DNA of 64,000 bases from Bacteroidota bacterium (GCA_023442525.1 JAEZZA010000002.1:1-64000), one strand, 5' to 3'; positions 1 to 7,199 are shown, counted from the first letter of the stretch. Translations and numbers: made by a program. The notes: generated by a model from the sequence alone, not told the origin.

Positions 1-180
1 CACAGAGTTTCACAGAGGTATCACAGAGGGCCACAGAGATTTAGAACTCCGTGTTTCTCTGTGACTTCTCTGTGGTTCTCTGTGAAAAAAAATTACACAG
101 AGTTTCACAGAGGTATCACAGAGGCCACAGAGATTTAGAACTCCGTGTTTCTCTGTGCCTTCTCTGTGGTTCTCTGTGAA
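1..180. repeat. Tandem palindromic CACAGAG/CTCTGTG intergenic repeat
   Basis: There are two near-identical copies, about 1-86 and 96-180. Each begins with spaced CACAGAG words, passes through a shared core (TTTAGAACTCCGTGTTT), and ends with the complementary CTCTGTG words, so each copy can fold into a long imperfect hairpin. The second copy overlaps the 3' end of the GIY-YIG gene and supplies its last residues and stop codon. The unit looks like a dispersed intergenic repeat. There are no unique spacers, so it is not a CRISPR array. Confidence 0.8.
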
Positions 181-413
181 ATATAAATTAATGCAAGCTT
201 GCTTTTGAGTGATTTTAGATAGGCCTCATACTCCATTGCTTCAGCCTTGGTTTCAAACGATTTAGAATGGACTATTTTCCAGGGCTGAAATTTCTTCGTG
301 TAACCCTTATTTTTTGGATGATTATGGGCGATTAGCCGACCGTTAAGATCATGCGTAAATCCTATATAATATTTATCGAATACTTCTGAATATAGGATAT
401 AGGTATAATACAT
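135..413 (-). CDS. Small GIY-YIG nuclease-domain protein (UPF0213/YhbQ-like)
   Basis: This 92-residue protein is a single GIY-YIG domain. The first strand is YYTYIL, the YYIGFT strand follows around residues 15-20, an Arg sits in NGRLIAH (the usual catalytic Arg position), and a Glu lies in AMEYEAYLKS (the usual metal-binding Glu). Stand-alone domains of this size resemble the YhbQ/UPF0213 family, whose cellular role is poorly defined but which is related to structure-specific nucleases. The last 14 or so residues are encoded by the palindromic repeat, so the natural C-terminus may have been replaced by repeat insertion. It lies just outside the integrated element and is transcribed leftward into the repeat. 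Confidence 0.85.
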   Translation of the reverse strand: MYYTYILYSEVFDKYYIGFTHDLNGRLIAHNHPKNKGYTKKFQPWKIVHSKSFETKAEAMEYEAYLKSLKSKLALIYISQRTTEKAQRNTEF

Positions 414-423
414 GATTGGAAGT

Positions 424-454
424 AAATAAAAAAGCCACTGTTTTCCAGTGGCTT
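424..454 (-). terminator. Hairpin terminator, probably the displaced original tRNA-fMet terminator
   Basis: AAGCCACTG (432-440) and CAGTGGCTT (446-454) form a perfect 9-bp stem with a 5-nt loop. Read leftward it is followed by a T-rich run (complement of 424-433). It sits directly beyond the left copy of the tRNA 3'-end repeat. Before integration it would therefore have followed the tRNA gene, and it is now separated from it by the whole element (inference). Confidence 0.65.
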
Positions 455-457
455 AAT

Positions 458-472
458 TAGTAGCGGGGGCAG
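458..472. repeat. Left attachment core (attL)
   Basis: TAGTAGCGGGGGCAG matches 7362-7376 exactly. The next bases (CGCTTGAC) resemble but do not match the tRNA sequence (GACTTGAAC). This is the displaced original tRNA 3' end that marks the left junction of the element. Confidence 0.75.
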
Positions 473-598
473 CGCTTGACATATTGATTTTAGTTGTTTC
501 TCTTTAATCTTAAATATACACTTAAACCCTTCCTATAAGCATTATATGAACAATTAATGAACAAGAAGAGTTAATAAAAATCAAATAAAGCTAATAAA

Positions 599-618
599 CG
601 TGTCCCTAATGTGTCCCT
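599..618 (+). repeat. Candidate integrase arm-type site, left end
   Basis: CGTGTCCCTAATGTGTCCCT is found here and, with one mismatch, at 7309-7328 at the other end of the element in the same orientation. Each site contains two GTGTCCCT words exactly 11 bp apart, about one helical turn. Paired sites inside both ends, next to a tyrosine integrase with an N-terminal arm-binding domain, fit integrase arm sites. This one is 126 bp inside the left core. Confidence 0.55.
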
Positions 619-624
619 TTTTTG

Positions 625-632
625 TATATTTG
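625..632 (+). promoter_or_regulatory. Candidate integrase promoter (-7 box)
   Basis: TATATTTG matches the Bacteroidota -7 consensus TAnnTTTG and lies 26 bp upstream of the integrase ATG. The expected -33 region falls on the candidate arm-type repeat at 599-618, so integrase binding could repress its own promoter (inference). No clean -33 TTTG is visible. Confidence 0.45.
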
Positions 633-658
633 TTATGTAACATTAACAAGTATTTAAG

Positions 659-2014
659 ATGGCCTCATTTAATTTACTTCTGAAAGAGCCTTATGAAAAG
701 GCCTTTAAAACCTCAAAAGGTGAAAAAAAGGTTATCAGTAAAAAAGAAACGCGGTTAATTTTATGTGTCACTCACGACAGAAAAAACCGGGTCAAGATTA
801 CAACCGAACACCTGATTAAGCCTGTACAATGGGATTTCAAGAAACAGAGGGTAAAAAGTCAGGTTAACGGGAGCGCCCCGCTTAATGATCTTTTGGATAA
901 ACTCATTCCTGACGCCAAAAAAGAATATAACCGGATTCGTAAAGAGTATCCGGAAATGAAGTTTCATGAAATCGCTGAGAACCTGAGAGCGTATATTAAT
1001 GGCAAGGTGGCCCCAATATATTCAGAAGCTCATAAATCGTTTTTTGACGTATTCAATGAGTATATAGGCGCCAAAAGTAGTGATGTTTCTGATTTGACTA
1101 TTAAGAAGTATAGGACAGTACTTACATCACTTAAGGAATTTTCCCCGAATATCACCTTTGATAAAGTTGATCTGAAATTTTACGACAAATATGTCGCTTA
1201 CTTGCGAAGTCGTAAGCCACAAGGAAGGCAGAAAACACGTGATGAGGGTAAACAAATCGGCCTACTCAATGACACAACGGCCAAATATTTAGAAGTACTG
1301 AAGAACTTTCTAAAATGGAGCTGTGAGAGGAAATATCACACGAATAACATTTATCTGGATAGTAGTTTCAAAGCTGCCAGGCAGCCAAAAAATGATATTG
1401 TAACACTTCGGCTGGATGAACTGAAACAATTATATGAATTTGATTTTAGCGATAACATTCGACTGGAGCGGGTAAGGGACTTGTTTTGTTTTGCCTGTTT
1501 CACCGGCCAGAGATGGAGCGACATTTCAGCATTCAGAAAAGAACAACTACAGGGTGAAGTATGGAGGTTTGAAAGTTACAAAACCCGTAAAGTTATTTCT
1601 GTGCCGCTGGTGGGTTATGCGGCTCCGGCAATTGATATATTGAGAAAATACGATTATAAGCTCCCGGAAATCACGTCTCAACGATTCAATGAATATATTA
1701 AGGAGGCTGCAACACTGGCAAAATTAAACAGGCCGGTTCAGATTAAACGGTTTATAGGCAAAGATGAAATAATTACAGACAAGCCTTTACATGACTATAT
1801 AAGCAGTCACACCGGGCGCCGGACGGCTGTCAGTATATTGCTAAACGTTGAAAAACTGCCTATCCACAAGGTAAGAGATATTACAGGCCATGCGGACCTG
1901 AAAACACTTGACAAATATCTGGATAAAGACGAAATAGCCCTTATTGAAAGCATGAAGCAGACCCAGGGTATCAGCAAGCCTATAATGAAAGTAGTTAAAA
2001 AGGAGGCTGTATGA
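659..2014 (+). CDS. Tyrosine recombinase/integrase
   Basis: The 451-residue protein has the usual Bacteroidota integrase layout: an arm-type DNA-binding region (about 1-110), a SAM-like core-binding domain (about 125-235) and a catalytic domain (about 250-430). Catalytic residues are visible: Arg285 in FTGQRWSDI, His384 and Arg387 in SSHTGRRTA, His411 in ITGHADLKT, and the nucleophile Tyr420 in TLDKYL. It should integrate and excise the element at the initiator tRNA 3' end. The gene is adjacent to the left core, and its stop overlaps the next gene start by 4 bp (ATGA), so the two are translationally coupled. The ATG at 659 is 26 bp from a consensus -7 box. Confidence 0.95.
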   Translation: MASFNLLLKEPYEKAFKTSKGEKKVISKKETRLILCVTHDRKNRVKITTEHLIKPVQWDFKKQRVKSQVNGSAPLNDLLDKLIPDAKKEYNRIRKEYPEMKFHEIAENLRAYINGKVAPIYSEAHKSFFDVFNEYIGAKSSDVSDLTIKKYRTVLTSLKEFSPNITFDKVDLKFYDKYVAYLRSRKPQGRQKTRDEGKQIGLLNDTTAKYLEVLKNFLKWSCERKYHTNNIYLDSSFKAARQPKNDIVTLRLDELKQLYEFDFSDNIRLERVRDLFCFACFTGQRWSDISAFRKEQLQGEVWRFESYKTRKVISVPLVGYAAPAIDILRKYDYKLPEITSQRFNEYIKEAATLAKLNRPVQIKRFIGKDEIITDKPLHDYISSHTGRRTAVSILLNVEKLPIHKVRDITGHADLKTLDKYLDKDEIALIESMKQTQGISKPIMKVVKKEAV

Positions 2015-2703
2015 TCAGGAAAGAGGATATAAGACCTGATTACCGGGTACTGAGTAAATACATCGGTAATATACCTTTAGATACTCAGGATACAACCATC
2101 TGGTACGATTATTTTGAAAAGCACCTGCCAGAGTTTAATAAATCGGCTTTTGAGAAATTACTCAGCTCCAATAACCTGATCGAACATTTAAGTAATATGT
2201 ACTGGTTTGCGTGTTTATATGCAGCACAATACAGTCTTATACATGGGTTTGACGATATACCTTTCGGCGAACATTATAAAACATATAAAGACTTCATAGG
2301 ACTTATCAGCTTCTTAAAAAACAACAATGATTCTGACAAGGTGAGCATTACAATAACTGTCCCAAAAAAAGGGCCTTATACGATAAAGAACCCGGAAATA
2401 AGTGTGCCAGTCTTAAGATATATGATAAAAGACTTATTAAATGAATGGTTAGAAAAAACACGAGGCATTAAGGGTATTATGATTGATAAGTTTTTGAAAG
2501 AACAGACCGCACCTAATAAGCGCCGGTCAATGTTTGCCAGGCTGCTTAATGACTTTTACAATTACCTCCGAAGCGAAACATATTTTAATGATGAAACGAT
2601 TTCGAATAATAAGGTTTATGGCTTTATTATTGATTTTTGTTTGACTATTGGCGTTAAAGATATTGACCTCCCCGAAGATCTAAAAGCCTATATAACACAT
2701 TAG
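2011..2703 (+). CDS. Element protein of unknown function, coupled to integrase
   Basis: This 230-residue soluble, acidic-to-neutral protein has no signal peptide or membrane segment and no motif I recognise. It starts inside the integrase stop codon (ATGA, 2011-2014), so it is almost certainly co-translated with the integrase. Aromatic and Asn-rich helices dominate the N-terminal half (YWFACLYAAQYS), and a basic helix with KRRSMFARLL lies near residue 170. The position suggests a role in recombination control or satellite biology, but the sequence does not show which. Confidence 0.8.
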   Translation: MIRKEDIRPDYRVLSKYIGNIPLDTQDTTIWYDYFEKHLPEFNKSAFEKLLSSNNLIEHLSNMYWFACLYAAQYSLIHGFDDIPFGEHYKTYKDFIGLISFLKNNNDSDKVSITITVPKKGPYTIKNPEISVPVLRYMIKDLLNEWLEKTRGIKGIMIDKFLKEQTAPNKRRSMFARLLNDFYNYLRSETYFNDETISNNKVYGFIIDFCLTIGVKDIDLPEDLKAYITH

Positions 2704-2769
2704 TAATCACAGGTTAAAAGCCGACCTAAAAGCAGTTTAGTTTTCCCCACACAACCAATATTTAGCGTG

Positions 2770-2806
2770 CATCTTTGATAAAGAAATTTAATAAACATCA
2801 AAGATG
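2770..2806 (+). promoter_or_regulatory. 10-bp inverted repeat enclosing the excisionase start codon
   Basis: CATCTTTGAT (2770-2779) and ATCAAAGATG (2797-2806) are perfect inverted repeats separated by 17 bp, and the second arm contains the ATG of the excisionase-like gene. As RNA, the stem would hide the start codon. As DNA, it is a plausible operator. The left arm also contains CATCTTTG, one mismatch from a TAnnTTTG -7 box. Confidence 0.55.
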
Positions 2807-2983
2807 AACACCGAAACAATCTACACCAGAAGAGAATTTTCTAAAAAGTTTAACGTATCCCTGGGGACCCTCCGCAACTGGGAGAAAAAAGGCATTATTC
2901 CGCACCCGATAAGGTTGGGCCGCCGGGCATATTTTACGGAAAAACACTTGAATGAAATTATTCAAGCGGGTAACTCGCTATAA
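2804..2983 (+). CDS. Excisionase-like MerR/HTH_17 protein
   Basis: This 59-residue product is a single winged-helix HTH. The N-terminal YTRREFSKKFNVSLGTLRNW is the typical helix-turn-helix of excisionase and MerR-like proteins, followed by the wing EKKGIIPHPIRLGRRAYF and a short C-terminal helix. Proteins of this type act as recombination directionality factors or as small transcription regulators. In an integrase-bearing element of this size, excision control is the most likely job (inference). Its start codon lies inside a 10-bp inverted repeat, which suggests its expression is regulated. Confidence 0.75.
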   Translation: MNTETIYTRREFSKKFNVSLGTLRNWEKKGIIPHPIRLGRRAYFTEKHLNEIIQAGNSL

Positions 2984-3012
2984 TAACGATTGTAAATCAA
3001 TACTATAGCGAA

Positions 3013-3522
3013 ATGATGGACACAAAAGGGACACTCCGCAACCTTAAGGCTTTATACCTAGAAGAAAACCGCCGCCGGTTTCCATCGCTCCCTGAGTATG
3101 CAAGGGTAACACCAAGGTATTCTGATAAGACCGCTAACGGCTTAACCGCCTGCATCATTGATTTTCTCCGACTATCAGGTCATCAGGCAGAACGTATCAG
3201 CGTGACAGGGCGTTACATTGACAATACACAGATTGTTACGGACACTATCGGACGAGCCAGGCGAATAGGATCGGGCCGGTGGATTAAGCCCTCTATGCAA
3301 CCAGGGACGGCTGATATTTCAGCAGTAATCAATGGCCGGGGCGTTAAGATTGAAATAAAAATAGGATCTGATAGGCAGTCTGAAGCGCAAAAAGAATATC
3401 AGAAACAGGTAGAGCAGGCCGGTGGGCTTTACGTGATAGCCAGGAGCTTCCCGGAGTTCATTACCTGGTATCAATCAACATTCCCGGAATGCCGGGACAA
3501 ATCAGGAAGTCATGAAAAATGA
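3013..3522 (+). CDS. VRR-NUC-like PD-(D/E)XK nuclease
   Basis: The 169-residue protein has the restriction-nuclease-like core GTAD (Asp101), then VKIEIK with Glu114 and Lys116, then SEAQ (123-126), matching the D...ExK...Q pattern of VRR-NUC domains of phages and mobile elements. The N-terminal 90 residues are basic and may bind DNA. Such stand-alone nucleases occur in phage replication modules and may process branched DNA (family knowledge; the substrate is not shown here). The start is ATG ATG at 3013/3016. The gene overlaps the next one by 11 bp, suggesting coupling. An AGGGACAC word at 3027-3034 is the complement of the arm-site word. Confidence 0.75.
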   Translation: MMDTKGTLRNLKALYLEENRRRFPSLPEYARVTPRYSDKTANGLTACIIDFLRLSGHQAERISVTGRYIDNTQIVTDTIGRARRIGSGRWIKPSMQPGTADISAVINGRGVKIEIKIGSDRQSEAQKEYQKQVEQAGGLYVIARSFPEFITWYQSTFPECRDKSGSHEK

Positions 3523-4486
3523 TTGGTCATATATTAAATTCCCATTATGCTTGCTTCAGGAATTCTTTAATAGTTATCAATCAGAGACTTTTGATCTGAT
3601 CAGCGGGTTCGGGATTGTAAATTTTGCAAAAGCGTTAACGCCAAACATGGAAGATGTTACCAAACAATTGATGTACGCATATTACCGGGATAAGGAAATG
3701 ATCCCTGCAAATCTGCTTAACACCATGCAGGACTATATCGACGAGGGATCAATAATTCTGGATGAAGACTATAACGGGTTTAATGATAATGAATTTATAC
3801 CCGCAGGCGAAATGTTCAGCCTGGCTGAATTATTCGCAAATGATCAGGAATTCAAAGAACAGGCTATTTTGTTTTGGCAACTCACTAAGACCATTACAAA
3901 AAAAGGGAATAAAAGAGCCAGAAGTACTATCCTGAATGCAAACACTGTCTCAATAAACAATCTTCTGGAAAGATATTATAATGCCCTGGAAATCAAAAGT
4001 CGGTTTGAATCACAATACGGTCCGGATTGTTGGGCTTCGGTTAAAACTGATATGCTTTTTGATTTTCGGGATAGCGGTAAGGACCTGGATCTTTTCAGGG
4101 CTTACATGGCAATAAAAAGCATTATCGGTCCTCATCGGTTTACAGCCACCACACGAAATGTTATCCTTATGCGGATGATGGGCTGTAAAAGTAACCAGGC
4201 CTTGAATGATTTTATCAAAAGCAATAAGGCAGCTAAGGAATATCATGCTCTGTATAGCCGTTCAGATAAGGCAATGAGGTATCATTTCGACAAACTTTTT
4301 GAATCATTATTAAGTCTTGGCTTTATTAAAAGTAAGATTTTTGAACGAAAAATAAGTCGAAAAACCTTTATCAGTGTGACTTTAAGCTATGATGAACTGG
4401 CAACTGAGATTATCAATTTTCATAACAAACATAAGCACCAAAAGGATGAAGAACGAGCCATTGAGAAGATTAGGGCTACTATATAG
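3512..4486 (+). CDS. Candidate replication initiator protein of the element
   Basis: This 324-residue soluble protein has no motif I can name with certainty. The C-terminal third (about 215-300) reads like winged-helix DNA-binding sequence: helices around NVILMRMMGCKS and HFDKLFESLLSLGFIKSK, followed by strands ending in RKTFISVTLSYDEL. The gene is followed at once by two families of 12-bp direct repeats and an AT-rich stretch, the layout of an iteron origin placed behind its rep gene. That context is the main reason for the call. It could equally be another conserved Bacteroidota phage protein. Confidence 0.5.
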   Translation: MKNDWSYIKFPLCLLQEFFNSYQSETFDLISGFGIVNFAKALTPNMEDVTKQLMYAYYRDKEMIPANLLNTMQDYIDEGSIILDEDYNGFNDNEFIPAGEMFSLAELFANDQEFKEQAILFWQLTKTITKKGNKRARSTILNANTVSINNLLERYYNALEIKSRFESQYGPDCWASVKTDMLFDFRDSGKDLDLFRAYMAIKSIIGPHRFTATTRNVILMRMMGCKSNQALNDFIKSNKAAKEYHALYSRSDKAMRYHFDKLFESLLSLGFIKSKIFERKISRKTFISVTLSYDELATEIINFHNKHKHQKDEERAIEKIRATI

Positions 4487-4596
4487 TAGGGCTATGTATA
4501 GGGCTATTAATAGGGCTATTAATAGGGCTATACCCAGGGCTACTATATTAATGTCTTTACTAATGTCTTTACTAATATCCTTATTAATGTCTTGAG
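4471..4596 (+). repeat. Iteron-like 12-bp direct repeats (candidate replication origin)
   Basis: GGGCTA recurs at 4473, 4489, 4501, 4513, 4525 and 4537, and the last five are exactly 12 bp apart (unit like ATAGGGCTATTA). Directly after this come four 12-bp units starting at 4549, 4561, 4573 and 4585 (TAATGTCTTTAC twice, then two diverged copies). A very AT-rich run with T8-type tracts follows (4631-4670). Two iteron families, an AT-rich region and an upstream candidate rep gene fit an iteron-controlled origin. Short reading frames across the repeats are by-products of the 12-bp period. Confidence 0.65.
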
Positions 4597-4655
4597 AACT
4601 AACATCCCTCAAAATTTCGGGACGTTCGTGTCTATTTTTTTAATTTTTTTTAATC

Positions 4656-4922
4656 ATGATTAATACAAAAAAATTAAGCCAAGCCTTAAAAGAGCATACG
4701 AAAAAAGAAATCATTTCGCGGGGACCGGATGAGATCCTGATCAATGGAATGCTTATAAAATTCCGGGGGAACCTACTTTTATGTGATAAGGCTTCATTTC
4801 GATTTGAGCATATTAAAGAATTATTACTACAGCTCCGAATTGAAAACTTTCTTGACCTGGATGACAAAAGCATAAGCCATGTAGCAAACCGATACAGGCA
4901 TTTAATGAACAATAAACAGTGA
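4656..4922 (+). CDS. Small element protein, unknown
   Basis: An 88-residue basic protein starting at ATG 4656, just after the AT-rich part of the candidate origin. It is predicted mainly helical and has no recognisable motif, signal or membrane segment. Its stop overlaps the ATG of the next gene (TGATG), so it heads a tightly packed run of small genes. Confidence 0.6.
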   Translation: MINTKKLSQALKEHTKKEIISRGPDEILINGMLIKFRGNLLLCDKASFRFEHIKELLLQLRIENFLDLDDKSISHVANRYRHLMNNKQ

Positions 4923-5098
4923 TGACAGACTTTGACATACAGGCAACCTTCCGGCGGATCAGAGAAGTAAAACAACCGATCCCGGAACACCTGGCAAAAT
5001 TGCTTAAAAGCCTTAAATCCTGGCATAAGAAAACCGGCGGTCTCAGTCAAAAGCAAATAGAACTACTCACAAATATTGAAAACCAATTAAATAACTGA
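4922..5098 (+). CDS. Very small element protein, unknown
   Basis: A 58-residue frame beginning at ATG 4922 inside the preceding stop (TGATG overlap) and ending two bases before the next ATG. It starts MTDFDIQATFRRIREV and is a basic, helical protein (KLLKSLKSWHKK) with no named domain. The tight coupling on both sides and coding-like composition support it as real despite its size. Confidence 0.55.
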   Translation: MTDFDIQATFRRIREVKQPIPEHLAKLLKSLKSWHKKTGGLSQKQIELLTNIENQLNN

Positions 5099-5100
5099 AT

Positions 5101-5340
5101 ATGAAACCCATTGAATTACAAACACAGACTGATGGTAATGTATCACTTCAGATAGTACGGCCATATATAACCGATAATAAAGGAAAGAAGCCATGTAAAA
5201 AGGAAATCTGCTTGCTGATCGAGACAGATGAAGACAAGGACATTATTGTAAACTTTAATTACCAACAGGCAAAGAGTTTACTTAAGAGCTTGCAGGAATT
5301 GGTAGGCGTACTGGAATTAGAGCAGGTATCATCTAATTGA
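5101..5340 (+). CDS. Small element protein, unknown
   Basis: A 79-residue protein that appears to form a small beta-rich domain followed by a helix (YQQAKSLLKSLQELVGVL). It has no recognisable motif. It lies two bases after the preceding stop, in the same operon-like run. Confidence 0.6.
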   Translation: MKPIELQTQTDGNVSLQIVRPYITDNKGKKPCKKEICLLIETDEDKDIIVNFNYQQAKSLLKSLQELVGVLELEQVSSN

Positions 5341-5369
5341 TTTATTCATAATTAATACATACACACATT

Positions 5370-5543
5370 ATGGACGAAAAGTTAATGACCTCATTTTCGG
5401 AAGCAATATCAAAGCTTTCAGAAGCCTTGCAGGCTCAATCAGCTCGTATTGATAAGTTGGAAAAGGCGAAAGAGGAGCCAGAGAAAAAGCCCGAACCCTC
5501 AAAGGAGAAAGCGCAAGAAATTGTTGAAAACTTAATGAAATAG
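5370..5543 (+). CDS. Very small coiled-coil element protein
   Basis: A 57-residue frame from ATG 5370 to TAG 5541-5543. The first half has a heptad-like pattern (FSEAISKLSEALQAQSARI), and the second half is a highly charged Lys/Glu/Pro stretch. It sits four bases before the next gene. The context and a clear start support it; the function is unknown. Confidence 0.5.
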   Translation: MDEKLMTSFSEAISKLSEALQAQSARIDKLEKAKEEPEKKPEPSKEKAQEIVENLMK

Positions 5544-5547
5544 GACA

Positions 5548-6348
5548 ATGGAAAAGAGAATCAAGCCAATACTGTATGACCCGCACTCAAGGGAATCCGG
5601 CAAACTGATAAAAGAATTAACCGGCAAGCTGGTCCCCGCTGTAAAAAGCATTGCTGAAGCAATCAACGGGCTAGGAATAAAAACAACTTCAGATATAATT
5701 CTGGAAGTATGCCGGGGTAATAACCTTCAGGTTAAAGAGTTATACGAACAACTGACCGCACCCGATGTGAAGCAGTTTAAGAGTGTGACTATGAACATGA
5801 TAGCAAAGAACATGGTTTCCGACCAATGGAACCGTTTTGAAGCGCATTGCCGGGAGCTTATGGATGAAGCTATCGATGAAACACCGATTTCAGATTTCAT
5901 GGGTTATGTTTCATTCACTGAATCCGGGGTGCCTGAAATATCAAAAAGCACTCAGAAAGAAATACGTCAAAACTTTGAAGAATGGATCACGGAGCCGGAG
6001 CAAATTAAACTCTATTGGAAACAAGCTGAGGTTGAGGATCGCATAAATGAATTGATGGGGCTTTTTATAGCAGTTGGCTATGACCGGGTAAGTCATTTTG
6101 AATTACTGGCCATGCTTTTTAAAGAAAGTGAAGGCGGAGAATTTGAATCAAAACCCTTAAGCCCTCGAAGTATTGCTGCATACAAAGCACGCAAAGAAAG
6201 CCAGCGGGCAAAGAGAGAGGCGCAAAATGAAAAATACCAGGCAGAAAAAGAAAAGAAATCCGCTGAAATTGCGAATTATATGGATGGCCTAACGGATAAT
6301 AACCTGAATAAATTAACCCGGGAAGTACCGGAGAATGACGATAATTGA
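5548..6348 (+). CDS. Element protein with C-terminal charged helix, unknown
   Basis: A 266-residue soluble protein. Residues 1-200 look helical and globular. From about 205 to 245 there is a long Lys/Glu/Ala-rich helix (KARKESQRAKREAQNEKYQA), probably a single helix or coiled coil. I recognise no domain. It is the largest unknown protein in the right half of the element and follows four tiny genes in the same direction, so it could be a structural or interference factor of the satellite (speculative). Confidence 0.7.
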   Translation: MEKRIKPILYDPHSRESGKLIKELTGKLVPAVKSIAEAINGLGIKTTSDIILEVCRGNNLQVKELYEQLTAPDVKQFKSVTMNMIAKNMVSDQWNRFEAHCRELMDEAIDETPISDFMGYVSFTESGVPEISKSTQKEIRQNFEEWITEPEQIKLYWKQAEVEDRINELMGLFIAVGYDRVSHFELLAMLFKESEGGEFESKPLSPRSIAAYKARKESQRAKREAQNEKYQAEKEKKSAEIANYMDGLTDNNLNKLTREVPENDDN

Positions 6349-6355
6349 TAGCCAG

Positions 6356-6422
6356 AAACGATTTTAAGGATTGAATGAGGCATAATAAGACCATCCGGCA
6401 CAAAGCAGCCTTAAAATCGTTT
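6356..6422. promoter_or_regulatory. Perfect 14-bp inverted repeat in the element
   Basis: AAACGATTTTAAGG (6356-6369) and CCTTAAAATCGTTT (6409-6422) are perfect inverted repeats separated by 39 bp. They occupy nearly the whole gap between the 266-residue gene and the packaging-associated gene, followed by AAAGGGGTTTTTC. The arms could form a long-loop RNA hairpin or be paired protein-binding sites. The position suggests a boundary between the small-gene operon and the terminal packaging genes. Confidence 0.55.
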
Positions 6423-6444
6423 TAAAGGGGTTTTTCTAAAATAG

Positions 6445-6729
6445 ATGTTTTTAGATATGGCAAGAGGAAAAAAAACAGGCGGACGAAAGAAGGGTAGTCG
6501 AAACAAGACAACTATCGAAATAAAGTCTGCAATAACTGCATTTATCGGAGGTAACATTGACACCCTTCAGGATCTGTATGATCAGATGGAGCCACAACAA
6601 AAGGCTGCATTCTTTGAAAAGCTGTTAAAGTTTGTCATTCCAACGCAAAAGGATTTGGACGTGAATTTTTCCCAGCTCACAGATGAACAGCTCCAAACTT
6701 TGGCAGGTCAGATCTTAAAAAATTTATAA
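6445..6729 (+). CDS. Phage-associated small protein (GRKKGSRNK type)
   Basis: A 94-residue protein; the true start may be the inner ATG at 6457, giving MARGKKTGGRKKGSRNK. This basic N-terminus followed by a helical domain is typical of small proteins encoded next to terminase genes in phages and prophages of Bacteroidota (recalled resemblance to DUF5681-type proteins, not tested). It probably binds DNA. It precedes another small gene and the TerS-like gene, so the three form a likely packaging-related module. Confidence 0.6.
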   Translation: MFLDMARGKKTGGRKKGSRNKTTIEIKSAITAFIGGNIDTLQDLYDQMEPQQKAAFFEKLLKFVIPTQKDLDVNFSQLTDEQLQTLAGQILKNL

Positions 6730-6732
6730 ACC

Positions 6733-6996
6733 ATGGAAAACATTTCATTAAACAAAGAAACCAAGATCCTATTGCTCAGAGCAATTGAGCGGGGCCATTT
6801 TACAGGCAAAGACCTCGGCGAATTGGAAAAGCTCGGCATTGTGATGCAACGAATTGAAATCGAGGTGATCAATTCCCGGGATCAGGTGAGGGATAAGGAT
6901 GGCCGTCTGATTAATATCCCTGAATTGGACTTAAGTAAGCTGTCAACTCCGGAGCTGAAACAATACCGCGCAATATTAATGAAAGCTCAAAAATAA
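6733..6996 (+). CDS. Small element protein, unknown
   Basis: An 87-residue helical protein starting three bases after the previous stop. It contains LLLRAIERGHFTGKDLGELE and ends with a KLSTPELKQYRAILMKA helix. No named domain is seen. Its position between two packaging-associated genes suggests a linked role. Confidence 0.6.
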   Translation: MENISLNKETKILLLRAIERGHFTGKDLGELEKLGIVMQRIEIEVINSRDQVRDKDGRLINIPELDLSKLSTPELKQYRAILMKAQK

Positions 6997-7001
6997 CCGC
7001 C

Positions 7002-7199
7002 ATGACCATTAAACAGGAAAATTTTTGCAATTACTACGTGGAAACCGGTAATGCTTCCGAAGCATACCGCCGGGCTTACTCATGTAGTAAAATGAAGGAT
7101 GGAACAGTGAAAGTGAAAGCTGCAGAGCTGTTAAAAAACGGTAACTTTACGGTAACCATGAATCGATTTTTACGGCAAGATTACGGCAAGGGTATCTAG
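7002..7199 (+). CDS. Terminase small subunit-like protein, short form
   Basis: The 65 residues read like the N-terminal HTH domain of Terminase_2-type small subunits. MTIKQENFCNYYVETGNASE matches the familiar KQExFCxxYxxTGNAxEAYRxAY pattern, and it continues with VKVKAAELLKN. Typical TerS proteins run to about 130-200 residues with an oligomerisation core. Here the similarity fades after residue 50 and a stop follows, so the gene is truncated or reduced to its DNA-recognition domain. TerS homologues encoded without a large terminase are a hallmark of phage satellites, which use them to redirect helper packaging. Whether a short form could do that is open. Confidence 0.7.
   Translation: MTIKQENFCNYYVETGNASEAYRRAYSCSKMKDGTVKVKAAELLKNGNFTVTMNRFLRQDYGKGI

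Noticed and set aside
1..180. Possible CRISPR array at the left end
   Set aside because: Only two copies, each self-complementary and longer than CRISPR repeats, and no unique spacers or cas genes.
2011..2703. Known defence or abortive-infection gene coupled to the integrase
   Set aside because: Its position in a satellite would fit, but no recognisable catalytic motif or domain supports it.
4389..4595. Short reading frame across the iterons with an alternating repeat peptide
   Set aside because: It arises from the 12-bp period (a multiple of three) and overlaps the candidate rep gene end in another frame.
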